From Rhizobium sp. CCGE531 (GTDB lineage: Bacteria > Pseudomonadota > Alphaproteobacteria > Rhizobiales > Rhizobiaceae): DNA of 64,000 nt. How positions within the stretch are numbered: the first letter of the stretch is position 1; every line of letters begins with the position of its first letter. The notes beneath the pieces are model-generated. The model worked only from the letters and a program-made list of their open reading frames with translations, was not told where the DNA came from and searched no databases. A program made the translations under genes and the position numbers. Location: assembly GCF_003627795.1 (NCBI RefSeq), contig NZ_CP032684.1, positions 2,829,001 through 2,893,000 on the forward strand. The letters run 5' to 3'. This document shows, piece by piece, positions 17,764-27,876 of the stretch.

Positions 17764-18231
17764 ATGTTGTTCAGGCAATCATTGTTTCAATCCGTGCTCG
17801 ACCGCCTCGATACCGAAGAGGACACGTCGGAAAAGGAAGAGGCGGCGCATCGCATCCGCGGCCTCAACCTCAGTTTTGCCGCGACGGTGCTCGGCGGCGA
17901 GACGCCTGACACACACCGGCCCGACGAAGCCTATCGCGACAATCTCGGCGACCCGATCATTCCGCCCGAACCGGCACCAGAACCCGTGCCGCAAGAGCCG
18001 GAACCGCCGGCCATGCCGGAGCATCTGAGCCGAACGTCACGGGAAGAGATCGCCACGGAGCTTGCAATCACCGCCGAACAGACGCGCGAGATCCTGCAGG
18101 AGAAGCGCCGCGGCTTTGCCAAGGTCAATCACCCCGATAGTGTCGCCGCTCTGTTCCGCGAACAGGCGACCATCCGCATGATGCTTGCCAATCAGCTGAT
18201 CGACGAAGCCATACGCCGCCTCAAGCGATGA
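17764..18231 (+). CDS. J-domain-like protein of unknown function
   Basis: A 155-residue soluble protein. The N-terminal half is acidic with a Pro/Glu-rich linker (PEPAPEPVPQEPEPP, about residues 70-85). The C-terminal about 55 residues resemble a DnaJ J-domain: helix, the HPD tripeptide in AKVNHPDS, then a helix rich in Ala, Arg and Leu. J-domains stimulate Hsp70 ATPases, so this may be a specialised co-chaperone; this is inference. ATG 17764 with GGAG 6 nt upstream is preferred over ATG 17740. It converges on a small membrane-protein gene directly at its stop. Confidence 0.65.
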   Translation: MLFRQSLFQSVLDRLDTEEDTSEKEEAAHRIRGLNLSFAATVLGGETPDTHRPDEAYRDNLGDPIIPPEPAPEPVPQEPEPPAMPEHLSRTSREEIATELAITAEQTREILQEKRRGFAKVNHPDSVAALFREQATIRMMLANQLIDEAIRRLKR

Positions 18232-18492
18232 TTATTTCTTGTCCTCTGTGGGCTCTTCATCCTCGGCGGCATCGTCCCGCGCGGGCGCATCATTGGTTGC
18301 CGCGGGCGGCTTCGGCTTGAAATTCAGAAGCAGCATCCAGGCCGAATAGACGCCAAGCGCGCCGGAAAGCATGGCCCAGAATGGCTGCGAGCCAAAGGTT
18401 TCGACGGCTGCCCAGCCAAAACAGACGGCCACGATGAGGATGCGCACCCAAAGCGGCTTATAGAGCGGGTGGCTGGGATCGATCAGTTGCAT
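18232..18492 (-). CDS. Small inner-membrane protein with acidic tail
   Basis: An 86-residue protein with two hydrophobic helices (about residues 15-33 and 38-57) followed by a Lys/Pro and then Asp/Glu-rich cytoplasmic tail ending EEPTEDKK. The N-terminal pattern HPLYKPLWVRILIV recurs in small rhizobial membrane proteins of unknown function. It is placed tail-to-tail with the J-domain-like gene, with no intergenic bases. The Met at 18492 is used; the open frame extends 7 residues upstream. Confidence 0.6.
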   Translation of the reverse strand: MQLIDPSHPLYKPLWVRILIVAVCFGWAAVETFGSQPFWAMLSGALGVYSAWMLLLNFKPKPPAATNDAPARDDAAEDEEPTEDKK

Positions 18493-18640
18493 GGGTCTCT
18501 TTTGCCTGTTCAAGAAAATATGTCTTTAGCGCATCATCGGGAAAATTGTGAAGCGGTCTGGATAAAATAAGGTGTCGTGGGCAAATTCCGAATATGCCGG
18601 CATGGCATTATGATTTTCGGAATTGTGAAGTCCGGGCGGC

Positions 18641-18676
18641 TTGACGTCGCCATGGGAAAATGGAATGAAAATTCCA
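18641..18676 (+). promoter_or_regulatory. idhA promoter with IolR-type operator
   Basis: A CTTGACG -35 like element (TTGACG 18641-18646) is followed about 17 nt later by a poor -10 (AATGAA) inside the perfect palindrome TGGAATGAAAATTCCA (18661-18676). The core GGAA-N6-TTCC is the site reported for the inositol repressor IolR in Sinorhizobium. Overlap of operator and -10 would give simple repression relieved by inositol catabolism. Confidence 0.6.
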
Positions 18677-18723
18677 TATGGGTTGATATTCGGTCCATTT
18701 GTTCCGAATCCAGGGAGGTAAGA

Positions 18724-19716
18724 ATGACTGTCAGATTTGGTCTGCTCGGCGCCGGACGCATCGGCAAGGTACATGCGAAGGCCGTCAGCGGCGATGCCAA
18801 CGCCAAGCTCGTCGCCGTCGCGGATGCCTTTCCGGCGGCGGCCGAAGCAATTTCAGCCGCCTATGGCTGCGAAGTGCGCACCATCGAAGCCATCGAAGCG
18901 GCAAAAGATATCGATGCCGTCGTCATCTGCACGCCGACCGATACCCATGCCGATCTGATCGAACGCTTCTCCCGCGCCGGCAAGGCCGTCTTCTGTGAAA
19001 AGCCCGTCGATCTCGACGTCGCCCGCGTCGAGGCCTGTATCAAGGTCGTCAAGGAAACCAAGGGCAAGCTGATGGTCGGCTTCAACCGCCGCTTCGACCC
19101 GCATTTCATGGCCGTCAAGAAGGCCATCGACGAAGGCCGCATCGGCATCGTGGAGATGGTGACGATCACCTCGCGCGATCCGGGCGCTCCGCCTGTCGAT
19201 TACATCAAGCGCTCCGGCGGCATTTTCCGCGACATGACCATCCATGACTTCGACATGGCGCGCTTCCTGCTCGGCGAAGAGCCGGTGGCCGTGACCGCGA
19301 CCGCCGCCGTGCTGGTCGACAAGGCGATCGGCGAGGCCGGCGATTATGACAGTGTTTCCGTCATCCTTCAGACGGCATCGGGCAAGCAGGCGATCATCTC
19401 CAACTCGCGCCGGGCCACCTACGGCTACGATCAGCGCATCGAAATCCATGGCTCGAAGGGAATGGTATCGGCCGAAAACCAGCGCGCCGTCTCCATCGAG
19501 CTCGCCAATGGCGATGGCTACACCCGCCCGCCGCTGCATGATTTCTTCATGACCCGCTACACCGAAGCCTATGCCAACGAAATCGCAAGCTTCATTGCCG
19601 CGGTCGAAAAGGGCGCCACCATCACCCCGTCGGGCACCGACGGCCTCGCCGCGCTGAAGCTCGCCGATGCCGCCTTGCAGTCGGTCAAGGAAGGCCGCCT
19701 GATAAAGGTCGACTAA
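18724..19716 (+). CDS. idhA: Inositol 2-dehydrogenase
   Basis: A 330-residue Gfo/Idh/MocA dehydrogenase. It shows the Rossmann motif FGLLGAGRIGKVHA, the catalytic EKP (CEKPVDLD, about residue 95), the H-containing block GGIFRDMTIHDFDMARFLLGEEP (Asp and His about residues 170-176) and the C-terminal RYTEAYANEIASFI. The match is to IdhA, which oxidises myo-inositol to scyllo-inosose with NAD. GGGAGG lies 6 nt before ATG 18724, so upstream in-frame codons are not used. An IolR-type box precedes it, and other iol genes are not in the window. Confidence 0.88.
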   Translation: MTVRFGLLGAGRIGKVHAKAVSGDANAKLVAVADAFPAAAEAISAAYGCEVRTIEAIEAAKDIDAVVICTPTDTHADLIERFSRAGKAVFCEKPVDLDVARVEACIKVVKETKGKLMVGFNRRFDPHFMAVKKAIDEGRIGIVEMVTITSRDPGAPPVDYIKRSGGIFRDMTIHDFDMARFLLGEEPVAVTATAAVLVDKAIGEAGDYDSVSVILQTASGKQAIISNSRRATYGYDQRIEIHGSKGMVSAENQRAVSIELANGDGYTRPPLHDFFMTRYTEAYANEIASFIAAVEKGATITPSGTDGLAALKLADAALQSVKEGRLIKVD

Positions 19717-19755
19717 ACAGCACTCAGTTCCTGCAAGGAATATGATCCTCCCGAT

Positions 19756-19790
19756 AAGTCCGCCGCGAATCGCTTCGCGGCGGACTTTTT
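19756..19790 (+). terminator. Strong intrinsic terminator of idhA
   Basis: A 14-bp perfect stem from AAGTCCGCCGCGAA to TTCGCGGCGGACTT with a TCGC loop (19756-19787) is followed by a T-run. Confidence 0.9.
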
Positions 19791-19873
19791 CTTTGGCACC
19801 CCCGCGGCGACGTCCGATGGCACCTAGACGGAAACCCCTTGCGAATCAGATAAGTCTGTGCTTATCTATCAGC

Positions 19874-20188
19874 ATGATCGAGAACGAGATATTCCGGGCT
19901 TTGGCGGACCCAACCCGCCGCACAATCTTCGAGAAGCTGGCGGCAGGCGGCATGAATGCCAGCGCCCTGCGTGAAGGCATGGACATCAGCCAGCCAGCGA
20001 TGTCTCAGCACCTCTCGGTTCTTCGCGGTGCCGGCCTTGTCAAGGAAGAACGATTGGGGCGCTTCGTGAATTATGAGGTCGATCCGGAAGGGCTGGCACT
20101 CATCGCGCAATGGCTGGCGAAATACCGCGCCTATTGGCCCGCCCGCATCGAAGCTCTCAAAGTCTTGCTGAAGGATATGGACCAATGA
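19874..20188 (+). CDS. ArsR-family transcriptional regulator
   Basis: A 104-residue winged-helix protein: FRALADPTRRTIFEKLAAGGMNASALRE, then the recognition helix DISQPAMSQHLSVLRGAGLVKEER. No metal-binding ELCVCDL-type site is present, so it belongs to the non-metal group often paired with SRPBCC (AHSA1-like) proteins, and the next gene overlaps its stop by 4 nt and is exactly that. ATG 19874 is chosen because the open frame upstream runs through the idhA terminator. Confidence 0.85.
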   Translation: MIENEIFRALADPTRRTIFEKLAAGGMNASALREGMDISQPAMSQHLSVLRGAGLVKEERLGRFVNYEVDPEGLALIAQWLAKYRAYWPARIEALKVLLKDMDQ

Positions 20189-20538
20189 ACGACGGAAAGA
20201 CTGAAGAGCGTAGCCATGATATCGAGCTTGAATACGATCTCGACGAACCGCCGCAAAAGGTTTGGCGCGCGATCAGCATCCCAGAATTTCGGGAGAACTG
20301 GCTGCCGAAGGAAGCCTTGGCCGATCCGGAAGCGACGTCCATGACGCCGGGCCAGGAAGTCCGCTATAGGATGCGGGACAACAGCCCGCCATTCCTCGAA
20401 AGCACCGTGACATTCCGGATCGCCCCGAACGCGACCGGCGGAACCAGCTTGCGGATCATCCACGAACTGACCGACGCAAGGTTCGAGCGGATGACGAGTG
20501 CCGCAAACAATAACGGCGTCTTCTCGCTCGCCGCCTGA
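20185..20538 (+). CDS. SRPBCC (AHSA1-like) domain protein
   Basis: A 118-residue protein with the AHSA1/START-like pattern YDLDEPPQKVWRAISIPEFRENWL and a C-terminal amphipathic segment. The fold binds hydrophobic ligands, and the function of ArsR-coupled members is mostly unknown. The start overlaps the ArsR stop (ATGA), so expression is coupled. It is shorter than many AHSA1 proteins (about 140-160 residues) because it ends soon after the point where the last helix would begin. Confidence 0.75.
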   Translation: MNDGKTEERSHDIELEYDLDEPPQKVWRAISIPEFRENWLPKEALADPEATSMTPGQEVRYRMRDNSPPFLESTVTFRIAPNATGGTSLRIIHELTDARFERMTSAANNNGVFSLAA

Positions 20539-20582
20539 GGCGGCGAAGCTCTCAGTAAATTCTTAAAGATTGGAGTTCGCCG

Positions 20583-21206
20583 ATGCGCGAAGCGATGCAA
20601 CTCGTCCCTATGGTCGTGGAACAGTCCAGCAGAGGAGAGCGGTCTTTCGATATCTATTCCCGCCTGCTGCGCGAGAGGATCATCTTCCTGAATGGTGAGG
20701 TCAACGATACCGTCTCGGCCCTGGTCTGCGCGCAATTGCTGTTTCTCGAGGCGGAAAGCCCGAAGAAGCCGATCAGCCTCTATGTCAATTCGCCCGGAGG
20801 CGTCGTGACCAGCGGCCTCGCCATGTACGATACCATGCGCTACATCCGCGCGCCGGTGCACACGCTCTGCATGGGAACCGCCCGTTCAATGGGGTCGTTC
20901 CTGCTGATGGCCGGCGAACCAGGCCAGCGCACCGCGCTGCCCAATGCCAGCATCCATATCCATCAGCCCTTGGGCGGCTTCCAGGGCCAAGCCTCCGACA
21001 TGCTCATCCACGCCGAGGAAATCAAGCGCACCAAGCACCGCATGACGCGGCTCTACGCCGAGCATTGCGGCCGCACCTATGACGAATTCGAGCGCGCCAT
21101 GGATCGCGACTACTTCATGACGGCGGAAGAGGCTCTGGAATGGGGATTGATCGACCGCATCCTGCACATTCGCGAGGAAGACCAGAACGTCGGCTTGACG
21201 GATTGA
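20583..21206 (+). CDS. clpP: ATP-dependent Clp protease proteolytic subunit (ClpP paralogue)
   Basis: A 207-residue ClpP with the catalytic Ser in [14 protein letters not shown] (about residue 102), His in [12 protein letters not shown] (about 127) and Asp in the [20 protein letters not shown] region. The N-terminus [23 protein letters not shown] is typical. It is a stand-alone gene without clpX or lon beside it, so it is probably one of the extra ClpP paralogues that rhizobia carry rather than the housekeeping clpP-clpX pair. It converges on the ROK regulator gene. Confidence 0.92.
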   Translation: MREAMQLVPMVVEQSSRGERSFDIYSRLLRERIIFLNGEVNDTVSALVCAQLLFLEAESPKKPISLYVNSPGGVVTSGLAMYDTMRYIRAPVHTLCMGTARSMGSFLLMAGEPGQRTALPNASIHIHQPLGGFQGQASDMLIHAEEIKRTKHRMTRLYAEHCGRTYDEFERAMDRDYFMTAEEALEWGLIDRILHIREEDQNVGLTD

Positions 21207-21257
21207 TTCAACAGCGGAAGCGGCCAGTCGCACGGCCACGCCATGCTCTGTCGCGCT

Positions 21258-22499
21258 TCAAACGGCCCGGTCGCGCAATTCCACGACCGAAGCCCCCCTC
21301 CTCACGATGTCATTGTCGATGATCGAAAATGCACGGTTCAGATGCCCTTCGAAGACGAGCCTCGGTTCGTCGACGATGACGCGCAGTTCCGGCATGCCCT
21401 CCATGCGCACGACATGCGATTCCGCCAAGCCTTCCGTTATGCCTTCGATCAGCAGGTCGTAGTAGCGGACGCCCGGACCGGTGATGACGATCGGCATCCG
21501 CTCGTGCAGGCTCAAGACGCGCGAAAGGCCGTTGCCGAGTGCCAGGCCGGCCTGGCGAAAGGCCAGCACGTTGCGGCGTCCGCCATGCCGCGCACTCGCC
21601 GCGATCTTGTCGAGTTCGGCAATCGGAACGAACTTCGCCGGGATCGTGTCGAGCGGCACGTCGAAAGCCGTGCGCAGCATGGCGTAAAAGCCCGCATAGG
21701 CCTCGATGCAGCCGCGCGCGCCGCAGCGGCAAAGACCGCCGCCCGGCACATGCATCATATGCCCGAAATTCGGCGCCGATATCTGATGATTGCCTTCATG
21801 ATCCCGCCGCACGATGCCAAGCCCGATGCTATGGCCAAGCGACAGGGCCGCCATTGCACGGAAACCGCCATGCGTGGTGATTTCCTCCTGCCGCCCGAGG
21901 GCCGCCGCAACCAGCAAGGTCTCGTTGCCGAGAATGACTTTCGCCGACCATTCGTCGCGAAGCACGGCGGCGAAGTCGATTTCCTCGCGCCCGAAGATCG
22001 GCGACCAGCGCAACACCGGCTCCGAGGCATCGACGAGCCCCTTGCTGCTGATCGAAATCATCAGCACCTTGTCGCGCGATAATTGCGAACGGGTGACGAT
22101 CCGGTTCAGCGCATCGCGCAGGCCGGCCACGAAGCGGTCGACACCGACGACATTCTGCTGCCTGTCCTCGGTAAAGCGGTCGATCAGCCGGCCGGTATAA
22201 TCCACCAGGGAATATTGCACCGCATCCGACGAAATGACGACGACGATCAGATAACCGCAATCGCGCCGCTGCGAAAACAGCACGCGCGGCCGCCCGCGAC
22301 CGCTGGCAATCTGCTGCTCCGCCTTTTCGATGATCTGCGCCCGTTCGAGATCGGCCGTGATGACTGACACGGTCGCGGAGGAAAGCTTCGTGAAATCAGA
22401 AAGCTCGGTGTGGGCAAGCGGACCGTGCCGGCGCAGCGCCGCCAAGACCAAAGCGCTGTTCCTTTGACGGACCAATTCGGTGCTCGATTTGGCCAGCAT
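21258..22499 (-). CDS. ROK-family transcriptional repressor (XylR-like)
   Basis: A 413-residue protein: N-terminal MarR-like winged helix (LAALRRHGPLAHTELSDFTKLSSATVSVITADLE, about residues 18-55) and a ROK domain with the zinc motif CRCGARGCIEAYAG (about residue 262). Such regulators repress sugar genes and release DNA when sugar binds. It is divergent from xylF, and a perfect 19-bp palindrome lies between them. ATG 22499 is preceded by GGGGAG; TTG 22505 is less likely. Confidence 0.88.
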   Translation of the reverse strand: MLAKSSTELVRQRNSALVLAALRRHGPLAHTELSDFTKLSSATVSVITADLERAQIIEKAEQQIASGRGRPRVLFSQRRDCGYLIVVVISSDAVQYSLVDYTGRLIDRFTEDRQQNVVGVDRFVAGLRDALNRIVTRSQLSRDKVLMISISSKGLVDASEPVLRWSPIFGREEIDFAAVLRDEWSAKVILGNETLLVAAALGRQEEITTHGGFRAMAALSLGHSIGLGIVRRDHEGNHQISAPNFGHMMHVPGGGLCRCGARGCIEAYAGFYAMLRTAFDVPLDTIPAKFVPIAELDKIAASARHGGRRNVLAFRQAGLALGNGLSRVLSLHERMPIVITGPGVRYYDLLIEGITEGLAESHVVRMEGMPELRVIVDEPRLVFEGHLNRAFSIIDNDIVRRGASVVELRDRAV

Positions 22500-22585
22500 C
22501 GGCAAGCTCCCCGCTCATCAACCCTCCCCTTCCACAACCCTGACAGCTTGTTTCGGATGACCGATGAAAGCCGGCAGTGCTGGTG

Positions 22586-22634
22586 TTGACAGTTGAAAAA
22601 ATCTCTGACACTAAATTTCTCGACTGTCGAGAAA
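22586..22634 (+). promoter_or_regulatory. xylF promoter region and ROK operator palindrome
   Basis: A consensus -35 TTGACA (22586-22591) is followed, about where the transcript should start, by the perfect palindrome TTTCTCGAC-T-GTCGAGAAA (22616-22634). The site is placed to block transcription start of xylF and probably to autoregulate the divergent ROK gene. The -10 is weak. Confidence 0.6.
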
Positions 22635-22721
22635 AAAGTCCAAAGCTTTTCTTGTCAGCATTTTCGCCGCGGCCGACGGGAGTTCAGGATACGTGCGGTC
22701 GCATTCAATCGGGAGGATCAT

Positions 22722-23762
22722 ATGAAAGCTTTCATCAAGCTGGCTGCGGGTGCGGCCATCGTTTTGACCATGCAGACGGCCGCCTTCGCCAAGGATTTCG
22801 TCGTCGGCGTTTCTTGGTCGAACTTCCAGGAAGAGCGTTGGAAGACGGATGAGGCAGCCATCAAGAAGGCGCTCGCTGCAGCCGGCGCCAAGTACATTTC
22901 CGCCGACGCCCAGTCGTCCGCTTCCAAGCAGCTGACGGACGTCGAGTCGCTGATTTCCCAGGGCGCCAACGCCCTCATCATCCTTGCGCAGGATTCCGAC
23001 GCCATCGGCCCGGCCGTTGAAAAGGCCGCCGACGAAGGCATTCCGGTTGTCGGCTACGACCGCCTGATCGAAAATCCGGCCGCCTTCTACATCACCTTCG
23101 ACAACAAGGAAGTGGGCCGCATGCAGGCTCGCGACGTTCTGAAGGCAAAGCCGCAGGGCAACTACGTCTTCATCAAGGGCTCGTCCTCGGACCCGAACGC
23201 CAACTTCCTCTTCGCAGGCCAGATGGAAGTGCTGAAGTCCGCCATCGACGCCGGCAAGATCAAGAACGTCGGCGAAGCCTACACGGACGGCTGGCTGCCG
23301 CAGAACGCGCAGCGCAACATGGAGCAGTTCCTGACCGCCAACAACAACAAGGTTGACGCGGTCGTCGCCTCCAACGACGGTACCGCCGGCGGTGCTGTTG
23401 CTGCTCTCGACGCCCAGGGTCTCGCAGGCTCCGTGCCGGTTTCCGGCCAGGACGCCGACAAGGCTGCTCTGAACCGCATCGCGCTCGGCACGCAGACCGT
23501 TTCGGTCTGGAAGGACTCGCGTGAGCTCGGCAAGCGCGCCGCCGAAATCGCCATCGACCTCGCCAAGGGCAAGACGATGGATAAGATCTCCGGCGTCCAG
23601 ACCTTCGACGGCGGTCCGAAGCACGTTGCGATGAAGTCGGTCTTCCTGACCCCGATCGCGATCACCAAGGACAATCTGAACGTCGTCATCGACGCAGGCT
23701 GGATCAGCAAGGCTGAAGCATGCCAGGGCGTCAAGGCCGGCAGCGTCGCTGCCTGCAAGTAA
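22722..23762 (+). CDS. xylF: Xylose-type ABC transporter substrate-binding protein
   Basis: A 346-residue periplasmic sugar-binding protein with a signal peptide (ends QTAAFAKD). Blocks [44 protein letters not shown] and [19 protein letters not shown] match XylF. It captures D-xylose or a close sugar for XylHG. GGGAGG is 5 nt before ATG 22722. It is the first gene of xylF-xylH-xylG, with a ROK repressor gene divergent. A fructose-type (Frc) specificity cannot be fully excluded from sequence alone. Confidence 0.88.
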   Translation: MKAFIKLAAGAAIVLTMQTAAFAKDFVVGVSWSNFQEERWKTDEAAIKKALAAAGAKYISADAQSSASKQLTDVESLISQGANALIILAQDSDAIGPAVEKAADEGIPVVGYDRLIENPAAFYITFDNKEVGRMQARDVLKAKPQGNYVFIKGSSSDPNANFLFAGQMEVLKSAIDAGKIKNVGEAYTDGWLPQNAQRNMEQFLTANNNKVDAVVASNDGTAGGAVAALDAQGLAGSVPVSGQDADKAALNRIALGTQTVSVWKDSRELGKRAAEIAIDLAKGKTMDKISGVQTFDGGPKHVAMKSVFLTPIAITKDNLNVVIDAGWISKAEACQGVKAGSVAACK

Positions 23763-23798
23763 GCGCTTGGCTGACAGGTTGACCCGAAGATAATGCCG

Positions 23799-23828
23799 AC
23801 GCCGCAAAGGGCTTCCCGTTGCGGCGTC
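23799..23828 (+). terminator. Intercistronic hairpin between xylF and xylH
   Basis: A perfect 9-bp stem GACGCCGCA / TGCGGCGTC with a 12-nt loop, without T-run, lies 37 nt after the xylF stop. As with the chvE-gguA hairpin, it probably stabilises the binding-protein message or partially stops transcription. Confidence 0.5.
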
Positions 23829-24053
23829 GAATGCGGATAAGAGGCCCGCAACTCCACCCAGAATGGAGGTGCAAGGCTTCCCGCATGTGTTGCGTCATCG
23901 CATATCCGATCGGCCTGCCGGATGGCGGTCGTGGAACCGGGAGAAACCGGATGGGCGAGCGATGACGTCTATTGTGACCAGCGCGGATACTGCCCAGCGA
24001 TCAACGAAAAGCATTCGCGGGCCTGCGCCCAACAGTGGGAGAACGGCAAAGCG

Positions 24054-25367
24054 ATGGCCGACATGACGCATTCCACAACATCGAGCGGTCCGCGCAATAA
24101 AGAGGAAGGCGCAATCACGCGCTTCCTGCGTGCCACCGAAATCGATACCCGCCTGCTCGGCATGGTCGGCGCATTGCTGATCATCTGGATCGGCTTCGAC
24201 CTTTATACCGGCGGTCTTTTCCTGACGCCCCGAAATCTCTGGAACCTCTCCGTTCAGACCTGTGAAATTGCGGTCCTTGCCACCGGCATGGTGCTCGTCA
24301 TCGTCACCCGCAACATCGACCTTTCCGTCGGCTCGCTGCTCGGTTTCGTCGCCATGGTCATGGGCGTCGTCCAGGCGAAATACCTGCCGGCCTATCTCGG
24401 CTTCGACAGCTCGTGGACCTGGGTCATCACGCTGATCTGCGGCCTCGCCGTCGGCACGCTGCTCGGCACCTTCCAGGGCGTGATCATCGCTTTCTTCAAT
24501 GTCCCCTCCTTCATCGTCACCCTCGGCGGCTTCCTCGCCTGGCGCGGCCTTGCCTGGTACGTCACCAGCGGCCAGACGGTTGCCCCGCTCGATGCCACCT
24601 TCCGCATCATGGGCGGCGGCGCGGAAGGCTCGATCGGCGCGACATGGAGCTGGATCCTCGGCGGGCTCGCCTGCCTGTTCATCGTTCTCGGCATCATCGG
24701 CGGACGCCATCAGCGCAAGCGCTTCAACTTCCCGCGCCGGCCGCTCTGGGCGGAATATTTCCTCGCCGTCCTCGGCTCGGCCCTCGTCCTCGTGACGATC
24801 TACGTCTTCAGCATCTATTACTGGCCCGTCGGCATCGCGAAGAAATACGCGACCGAGCACAATATTCCCTGGCCGGAAACCGGGCTCGATATTCCCTACG
24901 GCATCGCCGTACCCGTGCTGATCGCCGTCGGCATCGGCATCATCATGACTTTCATCGCCACCCGCCTGCGCTTCGGCCGCTATGTCTTCGCAATCGGCGG
25001 CAACCCGGAAGCAGCCGAACTCGCCGGCATCAAGACCCGCTGGGTGACGGTGCGCATCTTTGCGCTGATGGGCCTGCTTGCGGCGGTTGCCGCGGCCATC
25101 TCCACGGCCCGCCTGAACGCCGCCGCCAATTCGCAGGGCACGACCTATGAGCTTTTCACGATCGCCGCGGCGGTCATCGGCGGCACGTCGCTTGCCGGCG
25201 GCAGCGGCACGATCGCCGGCGCCATGCTCGGCGCCCTGGTCATGCAGTCGCTGCAATCGGGCATGGGGCTCGCCAATGTCGACACGCCGATCCAGAACGT
25301 CGTCGTCGGCGTCGTCCTGGTCATCGCCGTCTGGCTCGACATCGTCTACCGCTCGCGCGCCAAGTAA
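24054..25367 (+). CDS. xylH: Xylose-type ABC transporter permease
   Basis: A 437-residue membrane protein, longer than GguB because of a central insertion with extra helices (residues about 200-290, around [12 protein letters not shown]), the hallmark of XylH. Shared blocks are [49 protein letters not shown] and [16 protein letters not shown]. Start 24054 ([11 protein letters not shown]) is chosen; the open frame extends 44 codons upstream into sequence unlike the family. A second Met lies three codons later. Confidence 0.88.
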   Translation: MADMTHSTTSSGPRNKEEGAITRFLRATEIDTRLLGMVGALLIIWIGFDLYTGGLFLTPRNLWNLSVQTCEIAVLATGMVLVIVTRNIDLSVGSLLGFVAMVMGVVQAKYLPAYLGFDSSWTWVITLICGLAVGTLLGTFQGVIIAFFNVPSFIVTLGGFLAWRGLAWYVTSGQTVAPLDATFRIMGGGAEGSIGATWSWILGGLACLFIVLGIIGGRHQRKRFNFPRRPLWAEYFLAVLGSALVLVTIYVFSIYYWPVGIAKKYATEHNIPWPETGLDIPYGIAVPVLIAVGIGIIMTFIATRLRFGRYVFAIGGNPEAAELAGIKTRWVTVRIFALMGLLAAVAAAISTARLNAAANSQGTTYELFTIAAAVIGGTSLAGGSGTIAGAMLGALVMQSLQSGMGLANVDTPIQNVVVGVVLVIAVWLDIVYRSRAK

Positions 25368-25382
25368 AAGGAATTCTGAACC

Positions 25383-26165
<783 letters not shown>

Positions 26166-26186
26166 GCAGACACGTCCAACAAAAAC

Positions 26187-26215
26187 GAGGCCGCGCGCCA
26201 AAAGCCCGCGGCCTC
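26187..26215 (+). terminator. Hairpin terminator of the xyl operon
   Basis: GAGGCCGCG / CGCGGCCTC, a 9-bp perfect stem, lies 21 nt behind the xylG stop. The T-run is missing, so termination efficiency is uncertain. Confidence 0.55.
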
Positions 26216-26326
26216 ATCCCACCAAAACGTCCGATCTTACGCTTTCCTGAATTTTCCTCATTGAAGCCAAGCGTTTCCTAGGCTAAGAACCAGCCATCGG
26301 ACAGGCGATTCAAACCGCCACGGCAT

Positions 26327-26403
26327 GCACCCGTAGCTCAGCTGGATAGAGTGTTGGATTCCGATTCCAAAGGTCACAGGTTCGAATCCTGTCGGGTGCG
26401 CCA
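26327..26403 (+). tRNA. tRNA-Arg (anticodon CCG), CCA encoded
   Basis: A full cloverleaf can be read: acceptor GCACCCG / CGGGTGC, D-arm, anticodon stem TTGGA/TCCAA with loop TTCCGAT (anticodon CCG, reading CGG), TpsiC arm ACAGG-TTCGAAT-CCTGT, discriminator G and encoded CCA (26401-26403). AT-rich atypical genes begin about 100 nt downstream, and tRNA-Arg 3' ends are frequent integration sites in rhizobia. No second copy of the 3' end is visible. Confidence 0.97.
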
Positions 26404-26512
26404 CCGTTTTCCGGGTCCGTTCTGGACACCCAATGCATTGAAATGCTCAAACATCTAAGTGATTACCTCTGAGATATTTGACCCTAAATTTTATTGAGTG
26501 ACATGCCAGGAG

Positions 26513-27571
26513 CTACTGCATCAGGTTAAGCAAATGGGTGTTCATGAAGTCAACGCACTTCTGCCCGTGTTCGATCTGGATGTATCGTGCCATGAACTCG
26601 TCCACCCTCTGCGGGCTGTACAGCCTTGCGATTTTTTCCTTCAGAGTCCCCTCCACCTGAGTTGGCACGCCGTATCCAGTGGAGTAGACCTTGGTGTGAT
26701 AGGGTTTGCCTCCGGGAATATCGGCCTCAAGTAGCCGCATGTTTTGATTAGCGAAGGCAAATCCCAAGAAGACGATAGCTCTCGCTTTCGTGATCGCAGC
26801 CTTGATCGCATCCACCTGTTGCGCATCACGGATCGACTCAGACCATGTAACAAGCGATTCACTGATTTTCCAAAGATCTAATCGATCAAGATCAGGGCCG
26901 TAGGGTATGTAGTCCCGATCCGTCAAACCTTGGGGGAGCCTTCCCAATGTGCCGTACGGATGTATGATCTGCATGTTGTTAACGATCATGTACGCCTGCT
27001 CACGCGAAACCTTATAGAAGCTCCGTTCAATGGCAGCGATAAGGTAAAATTCAACGCATCTATCGTAGTTAAAACAGATAATGGTAATATTGTTGCCGAG
27101 GCTGGCAACGTCGGTTGTCCGCACACCGTCGAAAAGCGCTCTAGCGAATGTGGCAATCCACGTTTTGTCTAAGGATTCCCAATTTAGATCTCGTTTACTT
27201 CCGTCTCGGCTAACGGCGAGTTTTGAAGCACCTTCAGCCTTCGCGATGGCATAAGCAATCTGAAGCTTTCCCACTTCGGCTATATGGGGCACGTGATTAT
27301 TCCGGTCGATGAATGAGTCGATAGAGCCGGCAGAGTCGATGGCACGATAAATCTCTGCACATGCTTCAAACCGAGCATTTATCTCGTCGTTTTGGTGCTC
27401 ATACCGCAGCCTAATTGCGTCATAGATTTCTCTGACTCCTTCTTTGAGTCCGTAATCGAAGCGGAATCTTGAGTTTTGCTTGATCGTACTCAGCAACTTA
27501 CCGCCAACAGGCAGATTAAATTCGTCGCTAGCACCAGCACCAATCACAAAAACAGTGTTGTCTTTGAACAT
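26513..27571 (-). CDS. SIR2-like (NAD-binding Rossmann) domain protein
   Basis: A 352-residue protein with SIR2-type hallmarks: FVIGAGASDEFNLPVGGKL at residue about 8, ICFNYDRCVEFYL (NYD motif, about 180), IHPYGTLG (the His of the catalytic loop, about 214) and VFLGFAFANQNMRLL (GF-F--QN, about 280). Stand-alone SIR2-like proteins of this size are usually NAD-cleaving effectors or sensors in phage defence rather than deacetylases. Codon use and GC are unlike the neighbours. Start 27571 has GAGG 6 nt upstream; the frame extends 13 codons further. The defence role is inference from the family and from its place beside a tRNA. Confidence 0.78.
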   Translation of the reverse strand: MFKDNTVFVIGAGASDEFNLPVGGKLLSTIKQNSRFRFDYGLKEGVREIYDAIRLRYEHQNDEINARFEACAEIYRAIDSAGSIDSFIDRNNHVPHIAEVGKLQIAYAIAKAEGASKLAVSRDGSKRDLNWESLDKTWIATFARALFDGVRTTDVASLGNNITIICFNYDRCVEFYLIAAIERSFYKVSREQAYMIVNNMQIIHPYGTLGRLPQGLTDRDYIPYGPDLDRLDLWKISESLVTWSESIRDAQQVDAIKAAITKARAIVFLGFAFANQNMRLLEADIPGGKPYHTKVYSTGYGVPTQVEGTLKEKIARLYSPQRVDEFMARYIQIEHGQKCVDFMNTHLLNLMQ

Positions 27572-27876
27572 AGAGAGCCTCAAAGTTACCAAAATTCTAG
27601 CAAGAAGCACTGCATCTCTGACTTAAATCTATGATTCTAAGGCTGAACCGCTTACACTCTGATTGCAATTGGCACTTCGAGCACTCCCCAAAGTTCTTTG
27701 AATCCTTAATGTTGAGCCACGGGGTGTTTGACACAGACTCCGAAAATGAAGTGCCCGAGCAGCAAGCAGCTCGCTAAATGCGGCACCTCAAACTTCCGCT
27801 CAGGTTGCATTTTTGGCTTGACCACAAGCACCCTACTCCGCAATTCTTCCTCTCAGGGAAAGTGGGGTGAAACGCG
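27572..27876. other. AT-richer intergenic region of the island
   Basis: This lies between the divergent SIR2-like gene and the unknown 166-residue gene. No convincing open frame, tRNA or repeat was found; both promoters should lie here. Confidence 0.3.
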
